Below are positions 16,484 to 25,152 of a stretch of 64,000 nucleotides of DNA, in pieces. The translations under genes and the position numbers were made by a program. Positions within the stretch are counted from its first letter, which is position 1, and the number at the start of each line of letters is the position of its first letter. The DNA is from Desulfarculaceae bacterium (GTDB taxonomy: Bacteria > Desulfobacterota > Desulfarculia > Desulfarculales > Desulfarculaceae). A model generated the notes under the pieces. It saw only the letters and a program-made list of their open reading frames with translations, was not told the DNA's origin and ran no database searches. The stretch is taken from NCBI GenBank assembly GCA_021737145.1, contig JAIPEN010000005.1, positions 186,001 through 250,000 of the forward strand, written 5' to 3'.

Positions 16484-18400
16484 ATGTCCATCCTGAGCTT
16501 GGACCAACCCGGCCGCCAGTTGCTCTATATGGGCAACGAGGCCATCGCCCGCGGAGCCATCGAGGCCGGAGTGCGGGTGGTGGCCTCCTACCCGGGCAAC
16601 CCCTCTTCGGAGATAACCGCCTCCCTGGCCAAGGTGGCCGGGGAGCTGGGCATGTACGTGGAGTGGTCGGTGAACGAGAAGGTGGCCGCAGAGGTGGCCG
16701 CCGGGGCCTCCCTGGCCGGGCTGCGCTCCATGACCTGCATGAAGCACAACGGCCTCAACGTGGCCTCGGACTTTTTGTTCGCCCTCAACTTCACCGGCAC
16801 CAAGGGAGGCATGGTCATCGTCATCTGCGACGACCCCCTGGCTTTGTCCTCCACCGCCGAGCAGGACACCCGCGCCTTTGCCAAGGCCGCGGACCTGCCC
16901 CTGCTGGAGCCCTCCGACTTCCAGGAGGGCAAGGACATGGTCAAGGCCGCCTTCCGGGTCTCCGAGGAGGTGGGCCTGCCGGTGCTGGTGCACAGCGTCA
17001 CCCGCTTTTCCCATGCCCGGGGCAACGTGACCCTGGGCGAGATTCCCCAGGGCCAGCCCAAGCCCCACTTCGACACCCTGCATCCGGCCTATCCCAAGCC
17101 GGTGGAAAACACCCATCCCGCCCTGCACCGCAAGCTGGCCCAGGCCGGCCGCGCCCTGGCCGGGGAAGGCTACAACTCCTACAGCGGCCCGGAGCGTCCC
17201 GATCTGCTGGTGCTCACCTGCGGCTCGGGCGTGGCCTACATGAACGAGGCCCTGGAGGGCCTGGGCGCCTCGAACCGGGTGGGAGTGGCCAAGCTGGGCC
17301 TCACCTGGCCCCTGCCCGAGGGCTTCCTGCGGAAGACCCTGGCCCGCTGCGCCCAGGTGCTCTTTTTCGAGGAGATCGACCCCTTCCTGGAGGACAACGT
17401 AAAGGCCTTCTGCGCCCAGGAGGGCGGGGACCTGCTCAACAAGACCTTCCTGGGCAAGGCCTCGGGCGCGGTGCCTTCGGTGGGAGAAAACTCGCCGGAC
17501 ACCGCGGTGGCCGCCCTTGGCGCGGCCCTGGGCCTGAAGCCCCAGCCGCCCCGCCCGGCCGATTACGCCGACGAGGCCCTCGCCCTGGTGCGGGACCTGG
17601 CCCCGGTTCGCCAGTTGGGCCTCTGCGCCGGCTGCCCCCACCGGGCCACCTACTGGGCGGTCAAGAACGCCCTGGCCCTGGACGGCCGCGAGGGGTTCGT
17701 CACCGGCGACATAGGCTGCTACGCCCAGGGGCGGGGCCCCTCGGGCTTCTCCCAGATGAAGACCATGTTCGCCATGGGCTCGGGCGCGGGCATTGCCAAC
17801 GGCTTCGGCCAGCTCACCCGTTTCGGGGCCGAGCAGCCGGTGCTGGCGGTGTGCGGCGACTCCACCTTTTTCCACGCCGCCCTGCCCGCCCTGATCAACG
17901 CCCGCTTCAACGGCTCCAACCTGCTCATGCTCATCCTGGACAACAACGCCACGGCCATGACCGGCTTCCAGCCCCATCCCGGGGTGGGGATCACGGCCAT
18001 GGGCCAGCCGGCCCCGGCCCTGGACCCGGCCGAGGTCTGCCGCTCCCTGGGGGCCGAGGTGCTGGAGCTGGACCCCTTTGAGGTGCAAAAGACCACCGAG
18101 ACCATCTACGACCTGCTGCAGGACTTGGACGGGGTCAAGATCCTGGTGCTCAAGCAGGAATGCGCCCTGGTGCGGGGCAAGCGCCAGCGCCTTCTGTTCA
18201 AGATGAGTCTGGACCAGGAGCGCTGCCTGGGCGCGGACTGCGGCTGCAACCGCTTCTGCACCCGGGTGTTCAAGTGCCCCGGCCTCATCTGGGACCCGGC
18301 CCAGGGCAAGGCGGCCATCGACGAGGCCATCTGCACCGGCTGCGGGGTCTGCGCCACCATCTGTCCCCAGCAGGCCATCGTCAAGGAGGTGATCTCATGA
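16484..18400 (+). CDS. iorA: Indolepyruvate ferredoxin oxidoreductase, alpha subunit
   Basis: The 638-aa protein has the IorA layout. A pyrimidine-binding domain (GNEAIARGAIEAGVRVVASYPGNPSSE, cut here into motifs GNEAIARGA and YPGNPSSE) is followed by a thiamine-diphosphate domain with GDIGCYAQG and GDSTFFHAALPAL...NNATAMTGFQ. Two C-terminal 4Fe-4S clusters complete it (a cysteine-rich CLGADCGCNRFC block and CTGCGVCATIC). It oxidatively decarboxylates aryl-pyruvates to aryl-acetyl-CoA, reducing ferredoxin, with IorB as partner. Its stop overlaps the start of iorB. Being co-transcribed with a hydroxyacid dehydrogenase and Etf suggests it consumes their product. Confidence 0.95.
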   Translation: MSILSLDQPGRQLLYMGNEAIARGAIEAGVRVVASYPGNPSSEITASLAKVAGELGMYVEWSVNEKVAAEVAAGASLAGLRSMTCMKHNGLNVASDFLFALNFTGTKGGMVIVICDDPLALSSTAEQDTRAFAKAADLPLLEPSDFQEGKDMVKAAFRVSEEVGLPVLVHSVTRFSHARGNVTLGEIPQGQPKPHFDTLHPAYPKPVENTHPALHRKLAQAGRALAGEGYNSYSGPERPDLLVLTCGSGVAYMNEALEGLGASNRVGVAKLGLTWPLPEGFLRKTLARCAQVLFFEEIDPFLEDNVKAFCAQEGGDLLNKTFLGKASGAVPSVGENSPDTAVAALGAALGLKPQPPRPADYADEALALVRDLAPVRQLGLCAGCPHRATYWAVKNALALDGREGFVTGDIGCYAQGRGPSGFSQMKTMFAMGSGAGIANGFGQLTRFGAEQPVLAVCGDSTFFHAALPALINARFNGSNLLMLILDNNATAMTGFQPHPGVGITAMGQPAPALDPAEVCRSLGAEVLELDPFEVQKTTETIYDLLQDLDGVKILVLKQECALVRGKRQRLLFKMSLDQERCLGADCGCNRFCTRVFKCPGLIWDPAQGKAAIDEAICTGCGVCATICPQQAIVKEVIS

Positions 18401-19017
18401 GCGCCGCGCCCGACCCCTTCAACCTGATCATCACCGGGGTGGGCGGCCAGGGCAATGTGCTGGCCTCCCAGATCCTGGGCCAAGCCCTGGTGCGCCAGGG
18501 CTGGGTGGTCACGGTGGGCGAGACCTACGGCGCCTCCCAGCGGGGCGGCTCGGTGATGAGCCATCTGCGCCTGTCGCGCCGCAAGCAGTGGTCCCCCCTG
18601 ATCCCCGAGGGCCAGGCCCATCTGGTGGTGGGGCTGGAGCCCCTGGAGTCGCTCCGGGTGATGGCCCGCTACGGCAATCCCGGGGTGCTCACCCTTACCA
18701 ACACCAGGCCCATCCACCCCCTGGACGTGATCGCCGGCGCGGCCGAGTACCCGGAGATGGACACCCTGCTGGCCAAGCTGAAGAAGCTGGGCGCCGGGGT
18801 TTGGACCGTGGACGCCACCCGCATCGCCTTGGAGCTGGACAACCCCATCCTGTCCAACATGGCCATGCTGGGGGCCCTGGCCGGGATGGAGCTGGCCGCC
18901 GCCCCCCTGAGCCGGGAGGACTTTGCCGAGGCCCTGGGCATGCTGCTGCCCGCCAAGGCCCTGCCCGCCAACCTGGAGGCCTTTGACCAAGGCCGCGCCT
19001 CGCTGCGCGAAATCTGA
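18397..19017 (+). CDS. iorB: Indolepyruvate ferredoxin oxidoreductase, beta subunit
   Basis: A 206-aa subunit with the 2-oxoacid:ferredoxin oxidoreductase gamma/beta fold. The N-terminus carries LIITGVGGQGNVLASQILGQAL and then GETYGASQRGGSVMSHLR, both diagnostic. The start ATG 18397 overlaps the iorA stop by 4 bp (ATGA), and AAGGAGG precedes it. It pairs with IorA to make the ferredoxin-reducing enzyme. No separate CoA-ligase for arylacetate lies in this operon. Confidence 0.95.
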   Translation: MSAAPDPFNLIITGVGGQGNVLASQILGQALVRQGWVVTVGETYGASQRGGSVMSHLRLSRRKQWSPLIPEGQAHLVVGLEPLESLRVMARYGNPGVLTLTNTRPIHPLDVIAGAAEYPEMDTLLAKLKKLGAGVWTVDATRIALELDNPILSNMAMLGALAGMELAAAPLSREDFAEALGMLLPAKALPANLEAFDQGRASLREI

Positions 19018-19039
19018 CCGACCGCCCCTGGAGGACGCT

Positions 19040-20299
19040 TTGAACTTCCCTCGCCTGATGCGCATTCGCCAGACCATGCCCGACATCCGCCTGCAAGACA
19101 TCGCCGGCGAGGTGCGCCGCCAGGTGGCCTCCATGGACCTGGGCGCCCAGCTCAAGCCCGGCCAGAGCGTGGCGATCACCGCGGGCAGCCGGGGCATCAG
19201 CAATCTGCCCCTGGTGCTGGCCACCCTGGTGGAAGAGTTCAAGGCCCTGGGGGCCGAGCCCTTCCTGGTGCCGGCCATGGGCAGCCACGGCGGAGCCACG
19301 GCCGAGGGCCAGATCACCACCCTGCGCGAGCTGGGCATCACCCCCGAGACGGTGGGCGCGCCCATCCGCTCCAGCATGGAGACGGTGCGCCTGGCCGCCA
19401 CCAGCCAGGGGGTGCCGGTGTTTTTGGACAAGCACGCCTCCCAGGCGGACCACGTGGTGGTGGTCAACCGGGTAAAGCCCCACACCGTGCTCAGCGGCGA
19501 GGTGGAGAGCGGCCTGCACAAAATGCTGCTCATCGGACTGGGCAAGCAGGAAGGGGCGGACTCCTATCACCGCGCCTTCCACGCCCACAGCTTCGACGCC
19601 ATCGCCCGCACGGTGGGCCAGGCGGTTATCCGTGAGGGCAAGGTGCTCATGGGCCTGGCCCTGGTGGAGAACGCCTTCAAGCACACCGCCGTCATCGAGG
19701 CGGTGCGGCCCCGGGATTTCTGGGAGCGCGAAAAGGACCTGCTGGTCAAGGCCAAGGAGCTTCTGCCCCACCTGCCCTTTGACCAGGCCGACCTGTTGAT
19801 CATCGACGAGTTCGGCAAGAATATCTCCGGCTCGGGCATGGACACCAACGTGGTGGGGCGCAAGCCTTTCGCCAACCTGCCGCCCGAGCAGGTGCGCCCC
19901 CGTATCAACGCCATCTACGTGCGCGACCTCACCCCGGCCAGCCACGGCAACGCCACGGGCATCGGCCGCACCGACCTGGCCCACAGCCGCCTGATCGAAA
20001 AGATCGACTGGCCGGCCACCTACATGAACTGCCTCACCGCCAACGCGCCGGGCTCGGCCAGCATGCCCATGCACTTTGCCAGCGACCACCAGAGTCTGGT
20101 GGCGGCCCTGCCCGCGGTCATGGGAGGCGACGACCCCTCCCAGGCCCTGGTTATGCGCATCAAAAACACCATGGAGCTCGAAGAGGCCCTGGTATCCGAG
20201 GCCTATCTGGACCAGGCCCGCGAACGCGGCGACCTGGAGATCCTGGGCCCGGCCGAGGAGCTGATCTTTGACGATCAGGGAGACCTGCTCCCCTGGTAG
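19040..20299 (+). CDS. LarA-like protein (lactate racemase N-terminal domain, DUF2088)
   Basis: The 419-aa protein begins at TTG 19040, chosen because GGAGG stands five bases before it; the frame is open further upstream but only inside iorB. The N-terminal Rossmann-like part has ITAGSRGISNLPLVL and VPAMGSHGGATAEGQ, found in the LarA/DUF2088 family. A conserved NRVKPHT...GLHKMLLIGLGKQ segment holds the histidine and lysine residues expected near the nickel-pincer cofactor site. Family members racemise lactate or other 2-hydroxyacids. Its position after a hydroxyacid dehydrogenase and Etf matches LctF in Acetobacterium. No larB, larC or larE is visible here, so cofactor supply would have to come from elsewhere. 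Confidence 0.8.
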   Translation: MNFPRLMRIRQTMPDIRLQDIAGEVRRQVASMDLGAQLKPGQSVAITAGSRGISNLPLVLATLVEEFKALGAEPFLVPAMGSHGGATAEGQITTLRELGITPETVGAPIRSSMETVRLAATSQGVPVFLDKHASQADHVVVVNRVKPHTVLSGEVESGLHKMLLIGLGKQEGADSYHRAFHAHSFDAIARTVGQAVIREGKVLMGLALVENAFKHTAVIEAVRPRDFWEREKDLLVKAKELLPHLPFDQADLLIIDEFGKNISGSGMDTNVVGRKPFANLPPEQVRPRINAIYVRDLTPASHGNATGIGRTDLAHSRLIEKIDWPATYMNCLTANAPGSASMPMHFASDHQSLVAALPAVMGGDDPSQALVMRIKNTMELEEALVSEAYLDQARERGDLEILGPAEELIFDDQGDLLPW

Positions 20300-20390
20300 A
20301 GGCCGCCAGGCCACGAACCCATTTTCCGGCTTTTGTCTGAAATGCCGTCTTGACACAGAGGAAAGCGATGTGCGAGTATCTGTCTACTGA

Positions 20391-20402
20391 ATTGTCGACA
20401 AT
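20391..20402 (+). promoter_or_regulatory. Palindromic GntR-type operator upstream of second GntR gene
   Basis: ATTGTCGACAAT is a perfect 12-bp palindrome 49 bp before the regulator's start codon. The core TTGTCGACAA closely resembles sites used by FCD-type GntR repressors (TNGTNNNACNA pattern). A TTGACA box lies 36 bp upstream at 20350-20355. Autoregulation is likely. Confidence 0.65.
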
Positions 20403-20451
20403 CTGAGAATACTTATCGAAATCGCTACCTTTTCGCCTGGGCGCCGCACGC

Positions 20452-21129
20452 ATGAAAGCCATTCAGGACCAGCTTTACAAGACCCTGCGAAAAGAAATCA
20501 TCCTGGGCAAGCTCATGCCCGGAGAGCGCATCACCGAAACCGAGCTGGCCAAACGCTTCTCCTGCAGCCGCAGCCCGGTGCGCGAGGCCCTGTCGCGCCT
20601 GCACACCGAGGGCTTCGTGGAGGTGCTCCCCCGGCGGGGAGCCGTGGTTTCCAAAACCTCGGCCCAGGAGGTCCACGATTATTACGCCCTGCTCAAGGTG
20701 CTGGAAAGCCAGGCGGTGAGCTGGGCCGCTCCCAAACTGACCCCGGAAGAGATCGACAAGCTGGAGCAAACCAACGAAGCCATGCGCCAGATAAAGGTGG
20801 ACAGCCAGACCGGCATCGAGGACTGGGTGCGCCTGAACCTGGAATTCCACCGTTTGTTCCGGCGGCACTGCGGCAACATGAAGATGGACTGGCTGGTGGG
20901 AGAGGTCCGCTCCCGGATCACCCGCTTCCTCTACACCTCCCTCATGGTGCCCGCCTTCGACGAATACGTTCAAGACCACGACCTGATAATCAAGCAGCTG
21001 CGCGCCAAGGACCATGCCGCCGCGGCCGACACCATGCTCCGCCACGTGGAGCGGGCCCAGGCCGTGCTGGACCGTTTTTTGGTGCGCGAGGACCACACCG
21101 GCCGGCTCCAGGCGGGCCGCCGGGAATAG
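20452..21129 (+). CDS. GntR-family regulator with FCD domain
   Basis: The 225-aa protein has a GntR winged helix (ITETELAKRFSCSRSPVREALSRL, of which SCSRSPVREALS is the recognition helix, near residues 38-50) and a C-terminal FCD domain (NLEFHRLFRRHCGNMKMDWL, and later a conserved ADTMLRHVERAQ). It stands directly before the TAXI-TRAP transporter genes and probably controls them together with the catabolic genes downstream, in response to the imported acid or its CoA ester. A perfect ATTGTCGACAAT palindrome upstream is its likely operator. Confidence 0.92.
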   Translation: MKAIQDQLYKTLRKEIILGKLMPGERITETELAKRFSCSRSPVREALSRLHTEGFVEVLPRRGAVVSKTSAQEVHDYYALLKVLESQAVSWAAPKLTPEEIDKLEQTNEAMRQIKVDSQTGIEDWVRLNLEFHRLFRRHCGNMKMDWLVGEVRSRITRFLYTSLMVPAFDEYVQDHDLIIKQLRAKDHAAAADTMLRHVERAQAVLDRFLVREDHTGRLQAGRRE

Positions 21130-21233
21130 CGAGGACGCAAACCGGATTTAAGATCCGCGAAACATAATTAGGCGCAAACCACACCACGACACCATCATCA
21201 TTGCCTGCGCCTCCCATGTGAACCGCTGACCAC

Positions 21234-21250
21234 GGCGCCGTTTTGGCGCC
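21234..21250 (+). repeat. Hairpin GGCGCC/GGCGCC in the TRAP operon leader
   Basis: GGCGCC (21234-21239) and GGCGCC (21245-21250), separated by GTTTT, can form a 6-bp GC hairpin about 65 bp before the TAXI protein start. It has no T-run after it, so it is more likely a leader structure or operator than a terminator. Confidence 0.35.
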
Positions 21251-21316
21251 CGGCGAGAGTTACCCTGCCAAAAGGCATGGGAGCCTTAACCACCATCCTG
21301 GGAAGGAGATGATGGC

Positions 21317-22303
21317 ATGTTCAAAAAAGACTTAACCCGTAGACAGTTCGTCAAAACCGCGGGCGCGGGAATCGCGGCCTTGGGAATGATGGGCCAGATC
21401 CCCAGCTTGGCCTGGGCGGCCAAGAACTACACCTTCGGGTCGGCCAGCGCGGCTGGCTCCTGGTATCCCCTGGCCGTGGCCATGGCCAAGGTGATCAACG
21501 ACAACGTGCCCGGCTACAATGTAACCGGCGTGACCACCCCTGGCGCCAGCCGGGAGAACATCCTGCGCATCGACCGCAAGGAGATGGAGATCGGCTGGTC
21601 CTCGGCCAACATCCTCTACAAGGGCTACAACGGCCTCAAGCCCTTCAAGGCCAAGCAAAAGGTCACGGGCTGGTTCGCGGCCTATCCCGGCCTGTTCACC
21701 ATCGCCGTGCGCAAGGGCTCGGGCATCACCGACATCTCCCAGCTCAAGGGCAAGAAGGTTGCCCTGGGCACCCCCGGCTCGCAGACCATGATGGACAACG
21801 TGAACCTCATCTTCAAGAACTGCGGCCTCAATGCGGACAAGGACCTGAAGCCCGAGTACATCCGCTTCCCCGACGCGGTGCAGAAGATGATCGACGGTCA
21901 CATCGACGCCTGCTCCTACTTCATGGGCATCGGCGTGCCGGGCTACGTGCAGCTGGCCGACAGCACGGACGTGGTCTTCCTGCCCATCCCGGCGGCGGCG
22001 CAGCCCAAGATCCTCAAGCAGGATCCCGCCTACTTCATCGGCGAGATCCCGGCCGGCACCTACAAGGGCCAGGACAAGGCCGTGGCCGCGGCCGGCATGG
22101 CCTACACCGTGGCCTGCGGTCCCTTCCTTAGTGACGAGTTCATGTACAACGCCACCAAGGCGGTGTTCGAGAACCTGTCCTTCATCGCCAGCGCTTCGGC
22201 CAACTTCAAGCGCACCAGCCTGGCCAACGTCTACAAGGGCATGCCCATCCCGGTGCATCCCGGCGCGGCCAAGTACTTCAAGGAAAAGGGCATCACCCCG
22301 TAA
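21317..22303 (+). CDS. TAXI-family TRAP transporter solute-binding protein
   Basis: A 328-aa periplasmic receptor. The N-terminus has a twin-arginine motif (TRRQFVKTAG, arginines 8 and 9) and an alanine-rich h-region ending near AWA, suggesting Tat export. The mature protein starts with TFGSASAAGSWYPLAVAMAK, the typical TAXI opening, and later has SGITDISQLKGKKVALGTPGSQT. TAXI receptors bind dicarboxylates, glutamate or related acids. The fused membrane component is encoded 126 bp downstream beyond a strong hairpin. A good ribosome site (GGAAGGAGATG) precedes the start. Confidence 0.94.
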   Translation: MFKKDLTRRQFVKTAGAGIAALGMMGQIPSLAWAAKNYTFGSASAAGSWYPLAVAMAKVINDNVPGYNVTGVTTPGASRENILRIDRKEMEIGWSSANILYKGYNGLKPFKAKQKVTGWFAAYPGLFTIAVRKGSGITDISQLKGKKVALGTPGSQTMMDNVNLIFKNCGLNADKDLKPEYIRFPDAVQKMIDGHIDACSYFMGIGVPGYVQLADSTDVVFLPIPAAAQPKILKQDPAYFIGEIPAGTYKGQDKAVAAAGMAYTVACGPFLSDEFMYNATKAVFENLSFIASASANFKRTSLANVYKGMPIPVHPGAAKYFKEKGITP

Positions 22304-22313
22304 AACCATCCCC

Positions 22314-22355
22314 TGAGCGCGGAGGCCTCCCCATCCGGGGGGACCTTCGCGCTCA
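22314..22355 (+). repeat. Long intercistronic hairpin between TRAP receptor and permease genes
   Basis: TGAGCGCG (22314-22321) pairs perfectly with CGCGCTCA (22348-22355). An inner GC-rich stem (CCCC/GGGG near 22329-22340) closes on a short loop. No T-run follows. Such structures commonly protect the upstream message and partly block read-through, giving more periplasmic receptor than permease. Confidence 0.65.
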
Positions 22356-22429
22356 AGCGGCGATCCGGGGCCGTCCGGGACCGGAGCGCGAAAAAACCAT
22401 CCTGAATTCGCGAGGGGAATAGTCGGGTC

Positions 22430-24286
22430 ATGATCGAAACGATCAATAAAGGCATCAACAACTTCATTATGGTTTTGGCGGCGGCGCTTTCGGCGATTTC
22501 GCTCTACACCGCCTTTTTCGGCACCTTCGAGACCATGACCCAGAGGACCATGCACCTGGCGGTCATCGCGGTGATCGCCCTGTTCCTCTACAAGCTCAAG
22601 TCGGCCGAGAAAAAACCCTGGCTAAACCTGGGGGTCAACACGGCGCTGGCCGTGCTGATCGTGGCTTCCAATGTGTATTTGCTCATGAACTGGAAGGAAC
22701 TCTACATAGAGCCCTTCCTGGACAACTGGGGCATCTTCATGGGGGTTTCGGCCATCGTCATCCTGCTGGAGCTGACCCGGCGCACCGTGGGCATTTCCCT
22801 GGCCGTCATCGTGCTGCTGTTTTTGGTCTACACCTATTTCGGGGCCCACATTCCCGGATTCCTGGGCCACCGCGGCTACGGGGTCGAGCGCATCGTGGTG
22901 CAGGTGTTCGCGGGCACCGAGGGCATCTACGGCATTCCCATCGGGGTCTGCGCCACCATCGTGATCGTGTTCCTGATTTTCGGGGCCTTTTTGGACCGGG
23001 CCGGGGCCTCCAACGTACTGCTCAACCTGGCCACCTCCATCGCCGGGCGCTACCGGGGCGGACCGGCCAAGGTCTCCATCGCCGCCTCCGGTTTCATGGG
23101 CATGCTCTCGGGCTCCTCGGCGGCCAACGCCGCCACCACCGGGGCGGTGACTATCCCCATGATGAAAAAGTCGGGGGTGACGCCGGTGGTGGCCGGGGCC
23201 ATCGAGGCGGTGGCCTCCTCGGGCGGCTACAAGACCCCGCCCATCATGGGCGCGGTGGCCTTTGTCATGGCCAACATGCTGGGCGTTGATTACGTGGACG
23301 TGTGCATCGCCGCGTCGCTGCCGGCCTTTTTCCACTACTTCGGCCTGTTCCTCATGGTGGACTTCTACGCCGGGCAAAAGGGCCTTTCCGGTTTGCCCAA
23401 GGAAAAGATCCCCAACTTCTGGTCCGCGTTCAAGTCCGGGTCCCCTTTCATGCTGCCGGTGGCCTTGCTCATCGTGCTCATGTCCATGAAGTACTCGGCC
23501 ATGTACGCCTGCGCCTACTCCCTGCTGGCCCTGTGGCTGGTTGCCGGCGTCTCGCGCACCCTGTCGCTCAAGAGCGTCTTTTTGGCCCTCAAGGACGGGG
23601 CGGTGCGCATGATCCCCATCACCATCCCCTGCGCGGTGGCCGGCATCATCCTGGGCATCCTCACCCTCACCGGCGCGGGCATGAAGCTCTCCGAGGTGAT
23701 CAGCTTCCTGGCCCAGGGCAGCCTGTTCCTGACCCTGTTCTGGATCATGATCATCTCCATCGTGCTGGGCATGGGCCTGCCGCCGGTGGTCTCCTATCTG
23801 GTGCTGGCCGCTTTGGAGGCCCCCGCCATGATCAACCTGGGGGTGCACCCCATGGCGGCCCACTTGTTCATCTTCTATTTCTGCGCCCTGTCGCTGATCA
23901 CCCCGCCCATCTGCACCACCGCCTTCACCGCGGCGGCCATCGCCGAGGCCAACCCCATGAGGACCGGCCTGGAGGCGGTGCGTTTTGGAATCGTGCTCTA
24001 CACCCTGCCCTATTTGTTCGTGTATAGCCCGGCCCTGCTTTTCGACGGCACCCTGACCCAGACCTTCCTGGTGTTCATCCAGGCGGCGGTGGGTGTCTTC
24101 GCTCTAGCCGTGGGAGCCCAGGGATTTTTCCTCAGCTCCCTCAACTGGCCCAAGCGGGGCATTTTCGTGGGCGCTTCGATCCTCCTTTTCTGGCCCAGCC
24201 AGCTGCTGTCCCTGCTGGGAGTGATCATCATCGCCATCATGCTGTTCAACCAGTGGCGCCAGCGCCGCGCGGTGGCCGTGGCCTGA
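22430..24286 (+). CDS. TRAP transporter fused permease (DctQ-DctM type)
   Basis: This 618-aa integral membrane protein fuses the small and large TRAP subunits. About four helices in the first 140 residues correspond to DctQ, followed by the DctM-like domain of 12 or more helices. The latter has GFMGMLSGSSAANAATTGAV and SSGGYKTPPIMGAVAF, both conserved in the 4TM/12TM fused family that works with TAXI receptors. It imports an organic acid driven by an ion gradient. The catabolic enzymes encoded right after it indicate the cargo is metabolised through CoA esters. Confidence 0.95.
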   Translation: MIETINKGINNFIMVLAAALSAISLYTAFFGTFETMTQRTMHLAVIAVIALFLYKLKSAEKKPWLNLGVNTALAVLIVASNVYLLMNWKELYIEPFLDNWGIFMGVSAIVILLELTRRTVGISLAVIVLLFLVYTYFGAHIPGFLGHRGYGVERIVVQVFAGTEGIYGIPIGVCATIVIVFLIFGAFLDRAGASNVLLNLATSIAGRYRGGPAKVSIAASGFMGMLSGSSAANAATTGAVTIPMMKKSGVTPVVAGAIEAVASSGGYKTPPIMGAVAFVMANMLGVDYVDVCIAASLPAFFHYFGLFLMVDFYAGQKGLSGLPKEKIPNFWSAFKSGSPFMLPVALLIVLMSMKYSAMYACAYSLLALWLVAGVSRTLSLKSVFLALKDGAVRMIPITIPCAVAGIILGILTLTGAGMKLSEVISFLAQGSLFLTLFWIMIISIVLGMGLPPVVSYLVLAALEAPAMINLGVHPMAAHLFIFYFCALSLITPPICTTAFTAAAIAEANPMRTGLEAVRFGIVLYTLPYLFVYSPALLFDGTLTQTFLVFIQAAVGVFALAVGAQGFFLSSLNWPKRGIFVGASILLFWPSQLLSLLGVIIIAIMLFNQWRQRRAVAVA

Positions 24287-24341
24287 GCACCCGGCCCGCC
24301 GGCAGCCACAGGAAGGATATGCACACAATGAGGAAAGCATC

Positions 24342-25130
24342 ATGACCGAAGGTCCCATAGCACCGGCCTCCTTTGATTTGAGCGGCAAGGTGGCCCTGGT
24401 CACCGGCTCCAGCCGGGGGCTGGGGCGCTACATAGCCATCGGCCTGGCCCAAGCCGGGGCCGACGTGCTGGTCACCTACCGGGGCTCCCGGGAAGACGGC
24501 GAACAAACCCAGGAGCAAATAAGCGCCCTGGGCCGCCGGGCGGTGCTCAGCCACATGGACGTGACCGACGTGGCCTCCATCCGCCAGACCGTTGAGCAGG
24601 CGGTGGATGAGCTGGGCGGCCTGGACATCATGGTCAACAACGCGGGCATCAACGTGCGCCAGCCCGCCCTGGAGCTGAGCGTCGAGGACTTCGACGCGGT
24701 GATGACCGTGAACCAGCGGGGCACCTACTTCGGCTGTCAGGCCGCCGCCAGGGTCATGGTCGAGCGGGGCGGGGGCAAGATCATCAACATGGCCTCGGCC
24801 GCGGCCTATCTGGTGCGCAAGGGGCTGACCATGTCGCCCTACGCCATGAGCAAGGCGGGCATCGTCATGCTCACCAAGGCCCTGGCCATGGAGTGGGCCG
24901 AGCAGGGCATCAACGTCAACGCCCTGGCACCGGGCTACTTCGCCACCCCCCTGACCGCGGCCCCCCTGGCCGACCCGGCGGTGCACGCCCGCATCGTGGC
25001 CAACACCCCCATGGGCCGGGTGGGCCAGGCCGAGGACATAGTGGGCGCGGCGGTGTTCCTGGCCTCGCCGGCCTCGGACTACATCACCGGCCAGACCGTG
25101 TGCATCGACGGCGGCCGCACGGTGCTCTAG
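24342..25130 (+). CDS. Short-chain dehydrogenase/reductase
   Basis: The 262-aa protein is a classical SDR: cofactor loop VTGSSRGLGR (TGxxxGxG) near residue 22, NNAGINV, a serine in the MASAAA strand, the active-site Y and K in SPYAMSKAG, and a C-terminal ITGQTVCIDGG. It would oxidise a hydroxyl or reduce a keto group with NAD(P). The neighbours (acyl-CoA ligase, acyl-CoA dehydrogenase, cyclase-family hydrolase) suggest it handles a hydroxy- or oxo-intermediate of the imported acid; the substrate is not predictable. Confidence 0.92.
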   Translation: MTEGPIAPASFDLSGKVALVTGSSRGLGRYIAIGLAQAGADVLVTYRGSREDGEQTQEQISALGRRAVLSHMDVTDVASIRQTVEQAVDELGGLDIMVNNAGINVRQPALELSVEDFDAVMTVNQRGTYFGCQAAARVMVERGGGKIINMASAAAYLVRKGLTMSPYAMSKAGIVMLTKALAMEWAEQGINVNALAPGYFATPLTAAPLADPAVHARIVANTPMGRVGQAEDIVGAAVFLASPASDYITGQTVCIDGGRTVL

Positions 25131-25152
25131 GGGCCCAAGGGAAGCGGACAAC

